The notes: generated by a model from the sequence alone, not told the origin. Positions 42,222 to 50,401 are shown, counted from the first letter of the stretch. The stretch: 64,000 bases of DNA from an uncultured Prevotella sp. (GCA_902491375.1 CABUHE010000005.1:1-64000), one strand, 5' to 3'. Made by a program: numbers and translations.

Positions 42222-43523
42222 TTATTTTTTCATCTTCATAATCATGTCGCACGCCGTTTCAAGACCTATATGCGCTGTGTTTACAGTAAGGTCGTAGTTG
42301 TGCGGATCGCCCCATTTGCGTCCTGTGTAATACTCATAGTGGGTAGCTCTTGCACGGTTGACGCGTCTTATTTCAGAAACAGCCTTGTCCTTGTCAAGTC
42401 CGTATTCGTCCACACAGCGCTTCATGGCGTCAGGCTCGTCAGTGCAGCAGAACACCTTGATTACGTTTGCGCTATTGTCTAACACGAAATCGGCGCAACG
42501 GCCTATGATGACGCACGACTCGCGGTCGGCTATCTCCTTTACAGTCTTGCTCTCAGCGAGAAACAGCACATCGTCATTCGACAGTCCGCGGCCGGCCTGT
42601 GTGCCGTAACCCTGCGACAGAATACACTTCAGCCAGTAAGACGGAATGGTCTGTTCGTTCTTCATTATGTACTGCTCATCCATTCCGCTGTTCTTGGCTG
42701 CCAGCTTGATAAACTCACGGTCGTAGACCTTCACGCCGAGCTTCTTGGCAAGCATCTCACCCAACATACGTCCGCCGCTGCCGAACTCGCGCGCTATCGT
42801 AACCACAAAGTGATCCTTTCCGCTGTCGGCCTTAGCCACAGCTACGCTGACACCCTTGAAGCCCAGGACACCGTCGAGCATCCGGCTGACAGGTGTAAGC
42901 ACATGAACAATAGGCCCTACAAGCAGCGCGGCAGCCACAGTACCGAGTCCTACGCCCTTTATTCCAGACAGGAATATCAGCGAGAACACGCAGGCTACAA
43001 CTACGTTGGTTATGTCGAAACCCAGCTTTATATAGCCGAAATCGCCGTGGATGCGGCGTGCTATCACCCTTACAAGGTATTCGCCTGCAACCATAGCCAC
43101 GTCAGCCTTAACCTCAAGAGCGATACCCATAGCGAGGATTACGCATCCAACAAGCGCGCTGACAACCTGTTGCAGGAAACCGTCAGGATTGAGCCACGAG
43201 AGCGAAGTCATTGAAATATCTATAAACGTACCGAAGCAAAGCGTTATAGGAATCTGTAAAAGATAAACGCGCAGCTCTGACTTCAACTCGCTGCGTTTCA
43301 TCAGAATAAGATCAATAACCATGAAAAGAAAGTTGACAATGATAGTCCATTGTCCCATGGTAAGCGGAGTGAACATGCTCAGCACGTAGTTCACACTGGT
43401 TATCGGCGATGTGCCGAGCATTGCCTTGGTTATGAAACTAATGCCGTAAGCATTGATGAATACTGAAAATAAAAAAAGAATGTAACGTCGTGTAAGAAAT
43501 TTTTTATTACTGTTTATTGACAT
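42222..43523 (-). CDS. Membrane YczE/YitT-like domain fused to a cytidylate kinase-like domain
   Basis: The 433-residue product is a fusion. Residues 1 to about 210 form five or six hydrophobic segments (for example YILFLFSVFINAYGISFITK) like YczE/YitT-type membrane proteins. From about residue 235 a P-loop kinase domain begins with VVTIAREFGSGGRMLGEMLA and continues through ESCVIIGRCADFVL, as in cytidylate-kinase-like proteins. The domain resembles but is not a standard Cmk, so the phosphorylated substrate is uncertain. The gene lies 93 bp after mutS and 21 bp before the GNAT gene. Confidence 0.82.
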   Translation of the reverse strand: MSINSNKKFLTRRYILFLFSVFINAYGISFITKAMLGTSPITSVNYVLSMFTPLTMGQWTIIVNFLFMVIDLILMKRSELKSELRVYLLQIPITLCFGTFIDISMTSLSWLNPDGFLQQVVSALVGCVILAMGIALEVKADVAMVAGEYLVRVIARRIHGDFGYIKLGFDITNVVVACVFSLIFLSGIKGVGLGTVAAALLVGPIVHVLTPVSRMLDGVLGFKGVSVAVAKADSGKDHFVVTIAREFGSGGRMLGEMLAKKLGVKVYDREFIKLAAKNSGMDEQYIMKNEQTIPSYWLKCILSQGYGTQAGRGLSNDDVLFLAESKTVKEIADRESCVIIGRCADFVLDNSANVIKVFCCTDEPDAMKRCVDEYGLDKDKAVSEIRRVNRARATHYEYYTGRKWGDPHNYDLTVNTAHIGLETACDMIMKMKK

Positions 43524-43616
43524 ATATAATTTTAATTAATAGAATCTCTCTCATGTACGGACACTCCATACCTCGCCCGATGCGCCCGGCTGAACCATAA
43601 GAAAGAAGCTGCCGGC

Positions 43617-46253
43617 TCACTCCTTGCCGGTAACAATCTTCTTTATCTCGTTCAGTTTGTTGAGCGCCTCTACCGGCGTAAGGTTGTTGATGTCGAGTCC
43701 GAGTATCTCGTCGCGCACCTGACACAGCACAGGATCGTCCAACTGGAAGAAGCTAAGCTGCATGCCGTCGCGGCTGCTGTTCAGCTTCTCTGCCGTAGGC
43801 TTGCCCACGGTGCCCACCTGGGCGTTGTCGGCCTCGAGCTGGCGCAGTATGGCTTCGGCACGCTTCACTATGCTCTTAGGCATGCCGGCTATCTGTGCTA
43901 CGTGGATACCGAACGAGTGTTCAGAGCCTCCGCGCTCCAGTTTGCGCAGGAAAATCACCTTGTTGCCTACCTCGCGCACGCTGACGTTGTAGTTCTTAAT
44001 CCTGGCGAAGTTCTTCTCCATCTCGTTAAGCTCATGGTAGTGGGTGGCGAAGAGCGTGCGCGCAGCAGCCTTAGGATGCTCGTGCAGATATTCCACGATA
44101 GCCCAGGCTATGCTTATGCCGTCGTATGTAGACGTGCCTCGGCCAAGCTCGTCAAAGAGAACGAGCGAGCGTGGCGACACGTTGTTCAATATGTTTGCGG
44201 CCTCGGTCATCTCCACCATGAACGTGGATTCGCCGAGCGATATGTTGTCTGACGCTCCTACACGTGTGAAAATCTTGTCCACCAGACCGACTTTCGCGCT
44301 CTCTGCCGGCACGTAGCAGCCCATCTGCGCCATCAGTACGATGAGCGCGGTCTGACGCAGCAGAGCCGATTTTCCTGCCATGTTGGGGCCGGTTATTATC
44401 ATAATCTGCTGGCGGCGGTTGTCAAGATACACGTCGTTGGGCACGTAGCTCTCGCCTACCGGCAGCTGTGTCTCTATTACGGGGTGGCGTCCCTGCTTTA
44501 TGTCGAGCACTATGTCGTCAGGCTCAATAACCGGACGCACATATCCGTGTTCGGAGGCTGCCTTGGCAAAGCTCAGCAGACAGTCTATCTTGGCTATCAG
44601 GGCAGCGTCAGCCTGGATAGCCGGTATGTACTCCTGCATTGCCAGCACAAGGTCGTTGAACAGTCTTGTCTCAAGCGCGAGAATCTTGTCCTCCGCACCG
44701 AGAATCTTCTCCTCATATTCCTTAAGCTCCTGAGTTATGTAGCGTTCGGCCTGAGCCAGAGTCTGCTTGCGCACCCAGTCCTGCGGCACTTTGTCCTTAT
44801 AGATGTTGCGCACTTCGAGATAATAACCGAACACGTTGTTATATCCCACTTTGAGCGACGATATGCCAGTGGCCTCGGTCTCGCGTTCCTGTATCTTGAG
44901 CAGATACTCCTTGCCGCCCGACGATATGCGGCGCAGCTCGTCGAGCTCGTCGTTCACTCCGTCTTTTATCACTCCGCCCTTGCTGACCAGCTGCGGCGAG
45001 TCCTCGCGCACCTCACGGCCTATGCGGTCGCGCATGCTCTCACACAGACTGATGTTCTCGCCTATGCGGTGCAGCTCGTCGTTGTCTGACTTCATACAGG
45101 CTTCCTTCACAGGGCCGAGAGCCGTCAGAGCCGTGCGCAGCTGGACCACTTCGCGCGGTGAGACGCGGCCTACCGCGACTTTTGAGATGATGCGCTCAAG
45201 GTCGCCCACACGGTGGAACTGCTCGTCGACAACATCGCGCAGCTCGGTGTCGCGGAAGAAAGAGTCGACCACGTCGAGCCTGTTGCTTATGGCCTTGGCG
45301 TCGCGCAGGGGGAACACTGTCCACCTTTTGAGCAGTCGCGCGCCCATCGGCGTAACGGTCTTGTCGATCACGTCGAGCAGCGACGAGCCGTCGTCCTGCA
45401 TCGGGCGCAGCAGTTCGAGCGAACGGATAGTGAAGCGGTCGAGGCGCACGTAGCGCTCCTCGTCTATGCGTGCCAGCGAGGTTACGTGGCCGATGTGCGT
45501 GTGCTGGGTCATCTCAAGATACTCCAACACGGCTCCTGACGCCACTATTCCGCTGTGCAGATGGTCTACGCCGAAGCCTTTAAGAGTCTTCACGTCAAAG
45601 TGTTTCAGCAGTTTCTGCTCGGCTGTCTGCTCCGTGAACACCCAGTCGTCAAGCTCGAAGGTGAAGTATTTGTTGCCGAAATAGCGCTCAAACATTTCGC
45701 GCTTGCCGCGCTCGAAGAGCACTTCCTTAGGCGAGAAGTTTACAAGCAGCTTCTCAACGTAGTCGTAAGAGCCTTCGCCTGTAAGAAACTCGCCTGTCGA
45801 TATGTCGAGGAAAGCCACTCCGCAGGCCGTCTTGCCGAAGTTGACGGCAGCCAGGAAGTTGTTTTCCTTGTAGTTCAATACGTTGTCGGTCATGGCCACT
45901 CCGGGCGTAACCAGCTCGGTTATGCCTCGCTTGACGAGCTTCTTGGTCAGCTTGGGGTCTTCCAGCTGGTCGCAGATGGCTACACGCCGGCCTGCCCTGA
46001 CGAGCTTGGGCAGATAGGTGTCGAGCGCGTGATAGGGGAATCCTGCCATCTCCGTAGGAGCTCCTGATGTCTGTCCGCCGTTGCTGCGCCGCGTCAGCGT
46101 TATGCCGAGTATGCGGCTGGCGTCGACAGCGTCTTGCAGATATGTCTCGTAGAAGTCGCCGCAGCGGAACAGCAGAAGTGCGTCGGGATGCTGCGCCTTG
46201 AACGAGAAAAACTGCTTCATCATGGGCGTAAGCTCTTTGTCTTTCTTGGCCAT
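43617..46253 (-). CDS. mutS: DNA mismatch repair protein MutS
   Basis: This 878-residue MutS1-type protein recognises mispairs and small loops and starts methyl-independent repair with MutL. The mismatch-contact Phe-x-Glu motif is seen in FRCGDFYETY near residue 40. The ATPase Walker A loop is GPNMAGKS (residues 622-629), and FDELGRGTSTYDG is the Walker B and signature region. All domains and length are normal. It leads a possible operon with the kinase fusion and GNAT genes. A minus-strand -7 box TAACTTTG at 46392-46399 is its likely promoter. Confidence 0.97.
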   Translation of the reverse strand: MAKKDKELTPMMKQFFSFKAQHPDALLLFRCGDFYETYLQDAVDASRILGITLTRRSNGGQTSGAPTEMAGFPYHALDTYLPKLVRAGRRVAICDQLEDPKLTKKLVKRGITELVTPGVAMTDNVLNYKENNFLAAVNFGKTACGVAFLDISTGEFLTGEGSYDYVEKLLVNFSPKEVLFERGKREMFERYFGNKYFTFELDDWVFTEQTAEQKLLKHFDVKTLKGFGVDHLHSGIVASGAVLEYLEMTQHTHIGHVTSLARIDEERYVRLDRFTIRSLELLRPMQDDGSSLLDVIDKTVTPMGARLLKRWTVFPLRDAKAISNRLDVVDSFFRDTELRDVVDEQFHRVGDLERIISKVAVGRVSPREVVQLRTALTALGPVKEACMKSDNDELHRIGENISLCESMRDRIGREVREDSPQLVSKGGVIKDGVNDELDELRRISSGGKEYLLKIQERETEATGISSLKVGYNNVFGYYLEVRNIYKDKVPQDWVRKQTLAQAERYITQELKEYEEKILGAEDKILALETRLFNDLVLAMQEYIPAIQADAALIAKIDCLLSFAKAASEHGYVRPVIEPDDIVLDIKQGRHPVIETQLPVGESYVPNDVYLDNRRQQIMIITGPNMAGKSALLRQTALIVLMAQMGCYVPAESAKVGLVDKIFTRVGASDNISLGESTFMVEMTEAANILNNVSPRSLVLFDELGRGTSTYDGISIAWAIVEYLHEHPKAAARTLFATHYHELNEMEKNFARIKNYNVSVREVGNKVIFLRKLERGGSEHSFGIHVAQIAGMPKSIVKRAEAILRQLEADNAQVGTVGKPTAEKLNSSRDGMQLSFFQLDDPVLCQVRDEILGLDINNLTPVEALNKLNEIKKIVTGKE

Positions 46254-46412
46254 AGGTATAGAGAAAAATCGTTTATTTCAAATAGTTACGGGTTCAAAGG
46301 AACAGTTACGGAGCGCACGGCCTTTAAGGAGCCAAACCGCAAGGGCTTGCCGCTCGGCCGGCTTCCGCCTTATCGCCTTGAATTCATCCTGCAAAGTTAC
46401 CCAAAAACAAGT

Positions 46413-46453
46413 TCTAAAAAAAATATTTCAGCAGATTTTTACAACTTCTGCTG
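46413..46453 (-). terminator. Terminator of the candidate ncRNA
   Basis: On the minus strand the stem CAGCAGA/TCTGCTG (46447-46453 with 46429-46435) is followed by aaatatttttttt. It stops transcription just before the mutS promoter. Confidence 0.65.
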
Positions 46454-46652
46454 CCTTGAGGCGGTAACGGGCGGCCGACTCATCAGCCGCCCATATATTC
46501 AAGACCGGCGCTTTCGGGCCAACTTACACATAATAACTCGCGTCATCCTTACTTACAACCTTGAACCTTTATAACTCTTATATGACTCTATTGACTGCTT
46601 ACAGCCTGCGCCGTGCCGCCGCCCCGGGCTTCTCCGCATGAGCGGAGGTTTA
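46415..46652 (-). ncRNA. Candidate non-coding RNA upstream of mutS
   Basis: A minus-strand promoter (46659-46690) and a minus-strand terminator hairpin (46429-46453 with T-run) bracket about 240 nt without a credible ORF. Predicted structure includes a 5'-end hairpin CTCCGC/GCGGAG (46632-46647) and a GC-rich stem GGGCGGC/GCCGCCC (46469-46492) enclosed by CTTGA/TCAAG. I cannot match it to a known RNA family. It lies in the gap between mutS and the RteC-like gene, both on the minus strand. Confidence 0.4.
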
Positions 46653-46658
46653 CGCCGG

Positions 46659-46690
46659 CAAAGTTAGCAAAAGGCGCGCCGGCAGCCAAA
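46659..46690 (-). promoter_or_regulatory. Promoter of the candidate ncRNA
   Basis: On the minus strand TTTG (46687-46690) and TAACTTTG (46659-46666) are 20 bp apart, a consensus match, with no gene immediately downstream. Confidence 0.55.
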
Positions 46691-46744
46691 GAGGAATCCC
46701 TAAAACACAATGGGGAAAACCCTATCGGACATCAACCATCGACA

Positions 46745-47179
46745 TCAGCCGCGGCGCTCTACCAGCGAGTTGAGCGGCCGGCTCGCCTTCTTGTCGAACA
46801 GCATCCAGCAGAAACGGCTGAATATAGACACCTGGCGCACGCCCTTACGGTTGCGCGCGTTGTACGCCATAGAGTAAAGATTTGACGGCATAGGCATGTG
46901 GAGCGCGGCGAATATGCGCTTGGCTATCAGCGCGAAAGGCAGCGGAGTGCCCTGACGGTCGATAAGGGTCTCGGTCATGTAGACCTCATGCGTCAGGTCT
47001 ACAAGGTCAATCATGCTGCCCATCCAGTAAAGATTCTCATAGCGCGAGCGCTCAAGCAGCTCGCAGAAGTTCATCGTCATCTGGTTAAGCGCGTATTTGC
47101 GCTGTTCTTTCGTAAGTGTGGTTGAATACTCGGTAACGGCTCCCTCGCCTGTGTACATTTCGATAATCATTGTAATCAT
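46745..47179 (-). CDS. Small RteC-like protein
   Basis: The product has 144 residues. Its middle and C-terminal parts (LYWMGSMIDLVDLTHEVYMT, FALIAKRIFAALHM and YNARNRKGVRQVSIF) resemble the C-terminal region of RteC, a regulator of excision in Bacteroides conjugative transposons. The resemblance is by pattern and the protein is about 60 residues shorter than classical RteC. No integrase, mobilisation or tetracycline-resistance gene is nearby, so it could be a remnant or a host regulator. It is divergent from the HU-like gene. Confidence 0.5.
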   Translation of the reverse strand: MITMIIEMYTGEGAVTEYSTTLTKEQRKYALNQMTMNFCELLERSRYENLYWMGSMIDLVDLTHEVYMTETLIDRQGTPLPFALIAKRIFAALHMPMPSNLYSMAYNARNRKGVRQVSIFSRFCWMLFDKKASRPLNSLVERRG

Positions 47180-47310
47180 TTTTTATTTTCAGGTTTAAAT
47201 TATTGGTTGCGGCAGGTCTGTCGGTAACCTACCGGCTGCAAAATTACTGCACAAGTGTGCACAATGAGTTCACAACCGTATATATTTAAACCCGTTATTG
47301 ATTAAAAAAT

Positions 47311-47486
47311 GCAAAAGCCCGAACCGTCTGCCCTACCCTGCCCGACTGCCGTGCGCGCAACAGGCTGACACACAGCGCGTTGCAACAGACGCCAAACGGC
47401 ACGCCCGTACACGCCAAACAACAGCGCGAAAAACCACAAAACGCAACGCGAAAAGCCACCAGTTATTGGCGCGAATATAACAAGCT
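47311..47486. repeat. Degenerate 22-bp-phased array before the HU-like gene
   Basis: Eight segments from 47311 fit a 22-bp period, with recurring GCGCGAAAAnCCAC, GCAACAG and CGCCAAAC cores. Similarity between units is modest. Short open frames on both strands here are dismissed as by-products. The rest of the gap 47180-47662 contains the HU promoter only. Confidence 0.35.
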
Positions 47487-47546
47487 GACAGTCAGGCGGT
47501 TGCAAAATATCAATGGCTCCACTCTCACGATGTCAACGGCTCGCGC

Positions 47547-47577
47547 TTGGAAAACGCTCCGGCTTGCCGTATCTTTG
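47547..47577 (+). promoter_or_regulatory. Promoter of the HU-like gene
   Basis: TTG (47547-47549) and TATCTTTG (47570-47577) are 20 bp apart. The leader to the ATG is about 80 nt and A-rich. Confidence 0.5.
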
Positions 47578-47662
47578 CAACCGTAAGACGTCCTACACAA
47601 AAACAACAATGATTAAAAACTACAATTTTCAAAAAACAAACTAACTAAAACATTTAACAACT

Positions 47663-48112
47663 ATGGCAGTATTTTATAAACTTTATCAGGACAACAGAAC
47701 GAACGCAAAGTTCAAAGGACAATGGTACGCCCGCGCCGTCCACACGGGCACGGTAGACATAGACGACCTGGCCGAGGAGATGCAGGCCAACTGCACCGTG
47801 AAGCGAGCCGACATCGTGGCGGTGCTGAGCGAGCTGGTCGAGACCATGAAGAAGCATCTTCAGATGTCGCACCGCGTGAAGCTCGACCGCCTCGGCACAT
47901 TTAAAATCGGCATGACGACAAAGGCTGCCGAAACAGTTGAGGACTTCACCGCAAGCAACAACGTAACGTCTGTACACGTGCTGTTCCAGCCGGAGACTAA
48001 AATCGAGAAGAACAAGACCCGCGTGCGCGCCCTGCTCTCAGGATGCAAGGTGCAGGAACTGCCCAAAAACGCCGTCGGCTCAGCCCTCGACGACGTCGAA
48101 CCAGGAGTCTGA
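47663..48112 (+). CDS. HU-like DNA-binding protein
   Basis: This 149-residue protein belongs to the larger Bacteroidetes HU-like group. YKLYQDNRTN and VHTGTVDIDDLAEEM form the N-terminal part, and KLDRLGTFKIGM is the saddle region that corresponds to LPGFGxF in HU. The long C-terminal extension (VRALLSGCKVQEL) is typical of this group rather than of classical HU (90 residues). It probably bends or compacts DNA. The smalltalk micro-gene lies 345 bp downstream, a pairing often seen in the phylum. Confidence 0.85.
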   Translation: MAVFYKLYQDNRTNAKFKGQWYARAVHTGTVDIDDLAEEMQANCTVKRADIVAVLSELVETMKKHLQMSHRVKLDRLGTFKIGMTTKAAETVEDFTASNNVTSVHVLFQPETKIEKNKTRVRALLSGCKVQELPKNAVGSALDDVEPGV

Positions 48113-48121
48113 CCTCCTACC

Positions 48122-48150
48122 CTGCCGGACTGCCCCAGCCTGTCCGGCAG
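48122..48150 (+). terminator. Hairpin after the HU-like gene
   Basis: CTGCCGGAC (48122-48130) pairs with GTCCGGCAG (48142-48150). There is no U-run, so termination may be inefficient and allow read-through towards the smalltalk gene. Confidence 0.5.
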
Positions 48151-48199
48151 GCAACGGCAACCGGCTGACTGACAACTAAAACGGCTCACTGACAGCGAA

Positions 48200-48260
48200 A
48201 ATCAGATTACTGATAACAGAAATCAGATTACTGACAACTGAATCAGATTACTGATAACGG
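48200..48260. repeat. Three 20-bp AATCAGATTACTGA repeats
   Basis: AATCAGATTACTGATAAC-type units begin at 48200, 48221 and 48241. A weaker related unit (CACTGACAGC) precedes them. Confidence 0.7.
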
Positions 48261-48296
48261 TAATTGACAGAAAGCCGATAAAAGACATGCCGAAGT

Positions 48297-48397
48297 CAGC
48301 CTGGAAGGCTGAACCTTTAGTAACCGGGTGTGGAGGAACGAAGTGACGACACGCCCGGAAACGTAACACCAACGAAAAGCACCCGAAGTGGTGCTAC
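48297..48397 (-). repeat. Composite palindromic element, minus-strand copy
   Basis: Read on the minus strand it contains in order a GTAGCACCACTTCGGGTGC stem-loop, a GTTTCCGGGCGTG/CACCCGGTTAC stem and a GTTCAGCCTTCCAGGCTG hairpin. The plus-strand copy at 48815-48901 has the same three parts, so the two form an inverted pair with the smalltalk gene between them. No transposase is present. Confidence 0.65.
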
Positions 48398-48457
48398 AAC
48401 ATTAAAACTAAACGAATTAAAACCAACCGAAAAACTAACGAATATAAAACAAAGACA

Positions 48458-48559
48458 ATGGGAACAAAAGGCAAACAAAACATCTCACTTATTCTGAAAA
48501 TCGTAATAGCTGTGGCTACCGCCATACTCGGCGCATTCGGAGTGAACGCAGCCATATAA
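48458..48559 (+). CDS. Smalltalk micro-protein (33 residues)
   Basis: This short frame encodes MGTKGKQNISLILKIVIAVA and continues to ILGAFGVNAAI. It has a charged N-terminus and one hydrophobic helix, matching the 'smalltalk protein' family of Bacteroidetes, which commonly ends in a hydrophobic LTA.ATT.GV-like run. It lies downstream of an HU-like gene, the usual neighbourhood. Its function is unknown; it is probably inserted in the inner membrane. It is preceded by an A-rich leader and followed by a good terminator. Confidence 0.8.
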   Translation: MGTKGKQNISLILKIVIAVATAILGAFGVNAAI

Positions 48560-48583
48560 CAGCGACGTAGCCCTACCCCAACG

Positions 48584-48625
48584 TTCCGCCGGACATGCCC
48601 CTAACAGCCATGCCCGGCGGAATTT
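48584..48625 (+). terminator. Terminator of the smalltalk gene
   Basis: TTCCGCCGG (48584-48592) pairs with CCGGCGGAA (48614-48622), followed by TTTA. It lies 25 bp after the smalltalk stop codon. Confidence 0.7.
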
Positions 48626-48640
48626 ACATATACAGCAGCA

Positions 48641-48812
48641 TTCTTCGTTCTTCACTTAAATTCTTCACTCTTAGTTCTTAACTCTTAACTTAAATCCTCA
48701 CTTAAATCCTCGCTTGCAAAAGCATTTGGATTTTTCACTCTTCACTTTTCACTCTTCACTTGCTAAAGCAATCGGATTCTTCACTTTTCACTCTTCACTC
48801 TTAACTTTAAAA
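48641..48812. repeat. 7-bp ACTCTTC/ACTCTTA repeat block 1
   Basis: The block is built from pyrimidine-rich heptads such as TTCTTCA, CTCTTAA and TTTTCAC. Positions 48651-48695 are identical to 49019-49063. It is the complement of the GAAGAGT family found after dtd and inside leuS. The 48626-48814 stretch holds no gene. Confidence 0.75.
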
Positions 48813-48814
48813 AG

Positions 48815-48901
48815 TAGCACCACTCCGGGTGCCTGTTTGTTCTGACGGTGTTCCGTGGGTTTGCAACCCACGGTTACGAAAAGTTCAGCCTTACAGGCTG
48901 T
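48815..48901 (+). repeat. Composite palindromic element, plus-strand copy
   Basis: It contains a GTAGCACCACTCCGGGTGC stem-loop, then CCGTGGGTTTGCAACCCACGG, then a TTCAGCCTTACAGGCTG hairpin. It is a diverged, inverted relative of 48297-48397. The sequence resembles short dispersed palindromic elements more than a gene. Confidence 0.65.
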
Positions 48902-48956
48902 TCATGAACAATGCGGTTAACGTGGTTAATAATGATATTACATTATTCTGTAAACA

Positions 48957-49063
48957 CTTATTAATCGTTTTTCATTCTTCATTTTCACTTTACGTTTTTC
49001 ACTTTTCTCTTTTCACTTTTCACTTAAATTCTTCACTCTTAGTTCTTAACTCTTAACTTAAAT
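48957..49063. repeat. 7-bp ACTTTTC/ACTCTTA repeat block 2
   Basis: CACTTTTC-type heptads lead into the 45-bp segment 49019-49063 that is identical to 48651-48695. The last part overlaps the 3' end of the minus-strand Gfo/Idh gene and supplies its stop codon. Confidence 0.75.
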
Positions 49064-50040
49064 TCCGGATAAGCCACGCCCCACTCCTTGCGCAGGCTGT
49101 CCAGGAGTCCCATAATCCGCAAGGTTTCAGCATGAGGCATGTCCTCAGGTTCGATCATACCCTTACGGATGGCTTCCATTGCCGCATACACCTCGTATTC
49201 GTAGCCGGTAATCTGCGGCTGACAGTTATAAACGCCCGTCTGCCTGTGGTCGGCGTCGTAGACCGTCACCGTGTGCGGATTGTTGATGTTGTCGATAACC
49301 ATATAGCCCTTGTCGCCCGACACAACCCCCATGCGGTCGTTGGCACAGCGTGCCGTTGTCTGCATAACAGCCATCTCGCCGCCGGGATAAACAAAAGTCA
49401 TGCTGTTCTGCAAGTCGACACCAAGCTCGTTCTTCGTGCAGCAAGACATGACACGTTCAGGCGCATTTCCAAACAGCATATAAGCCAGATTGATAGGATA
49501 AACGCCCAAGTCGAGCAGCGCGCCGCCGCACAGTTCCGGCTTGCGTATGCGCTCCTTCTGCTCTATCGGATAACCCAGATTTGCCGTCAGCATATACGGG
49601 TGGCCTATCAGCTCGCCGCTGTGCGCCATCTGTACAATCTGTTTTGAGAAAGGCATGTAGCGTGTCCAAATGGCTTCGGCGAGGAACACCTTGCGCTCAT
49701 GCGACAGTGCCACAAGCTCTTCGGCCTGTTTCTTGTTGGCTGTAAACGTCTTTTCGCACAGCACAGCCTTGCCGTTCAGCAGGCACTGGCGAGCCTGTTC
49801 ATAATGATGTGAATGCGGAGTTGCGATGTAAATCAGATCAACCTGCGGGTCACCTATCAGTTCGTCATAAGAACCGTATGCCTTCTCCGCGCCCCATTTG
49901 TCCTTAAACTCACGGGCTTTCTCAATACTGCGCGACGCTATCGCGTAAAGACATGCTTCAGGCATACGCCCTACCGTTTCGGCCATCGAGGCCGCTATCT
50001 TGCCGGCACCTATAATGCCGACCCTGAATATCTGTTCCAT
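49039..50040 (-). CDS. Gfo/Idh/MocA family NAD(P)-dependent oxidoreductase
   Basis: This 333-residue cytoplasmic enzyme has an N-terminal Rossmann fold (FRVGIIGAGKIAASMAETVG) and the characteristic catalytic motif at CEKTFTANKKQAEEL (Glu-Lys). The C-terminal substrate domain contains GGALLDLGVYPINLAYMLFG. It most resembles dihydrodiol-dehydrogenase-like sugar oxidoreductases; the substrate is unknown. The last residues (FKLRVKN) and stop are encoded by the 7-bp repeat block, so the original C-terminus may have been replaced. A minus-strand TAACTTTG at 50175-50182 is a possible promoter. Confidence 0.9.
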   Translation of the reverse strand: MEQIFRVGIIGAGKIAASMAETVGRMPEACLYAIASRSIEKAREFKDKWGAEKAYGSYDELIGDPQVDLIYIATPHSHHYEQARQCLLNGKAVLCEKTFTANKKQAEELVALSHERKVFLAEAIWTRYMPFSKQIVQMAHSGELIGHPYMLTANLGYPIEQKERIRKPELCGGALLDLGVYPINLAYMLFGNAPERVMSCCTKNELGVDLQNSMTFVYPGGEMAVMQTTARCANDRMGVVSGDKGYMVIDNINNPHTVTVYDADHRQTGVYNCQPQITGYEYEVYAAMEAIRKGMIEPEDMPHAETLRIMGLLDSLRKEWGVAYPEFKLRVKN

Positions 50041-50241
50041 ATATCTGTCGTTATCTTAACTTAAATAAAATGAATCGTAAATACCTGTAAATGTGTTGAT
50101 TAGCGAACCTTGCCGCATATTCATAATACTAAAAAACGAAGAATTGCGGACAATACCGCTGTAACTACCAAAAGCAAAGTTACGGAAAATCTGTGGAATA
50201 TCAGCCGAATTGCAGCAGATTAACGCAATAAGTATTAGAAG

Positions 50242-50274
50242 ATTGGAATTTATGGAAAAAATCCTCTATCTTTG
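50242..50274 (+). promoter_or_regulatory. Promoter of the Sel1-repeat gene
   Basis: ATTG (50242-50245) and TATCTTTG (50267-50274) are 21 bp apart. The transcript would have a leader of about 120 nt. Confidence 0.55.
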
Positions 50275-50304
50275 TAATCATATTTAGAGAAACTCTATAC
50301 AAGA

Positions 50305-50359
50305 CCTCTTGGAAATAAGAGGCGTTATGCTTTCAGCAAGAATAACGCACTTGTGCGTT
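50305..50359 (+). promoter_or_regulatory. Leader hairpins with mutually exclusive pairing
   Basis: CCTCTT/AAGAGG (50305-50310 with 50317-50322) is followed by GCGTTAT/ATAACGC (50322-50328 with 50342-50348). AACGCAC/GTGCGTT (50344-50359) uses part of the same downstream arm, so the second and third stems cannot form fully at the same time. No known riboswitch motif was recognised. Confidence 0.45.
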
Positions 50360-50401
50360 CTCCATCACAAAAAGATATACTAATCTTAATAAAGTAACAT
50401 C

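Noticed and set aside
45836..46253. Long plus-strand frames complementary to mutS (for example 45555-46067)
   Set aside because: They are shadows of the well-supported mutS reading frame with no recognisable domain.
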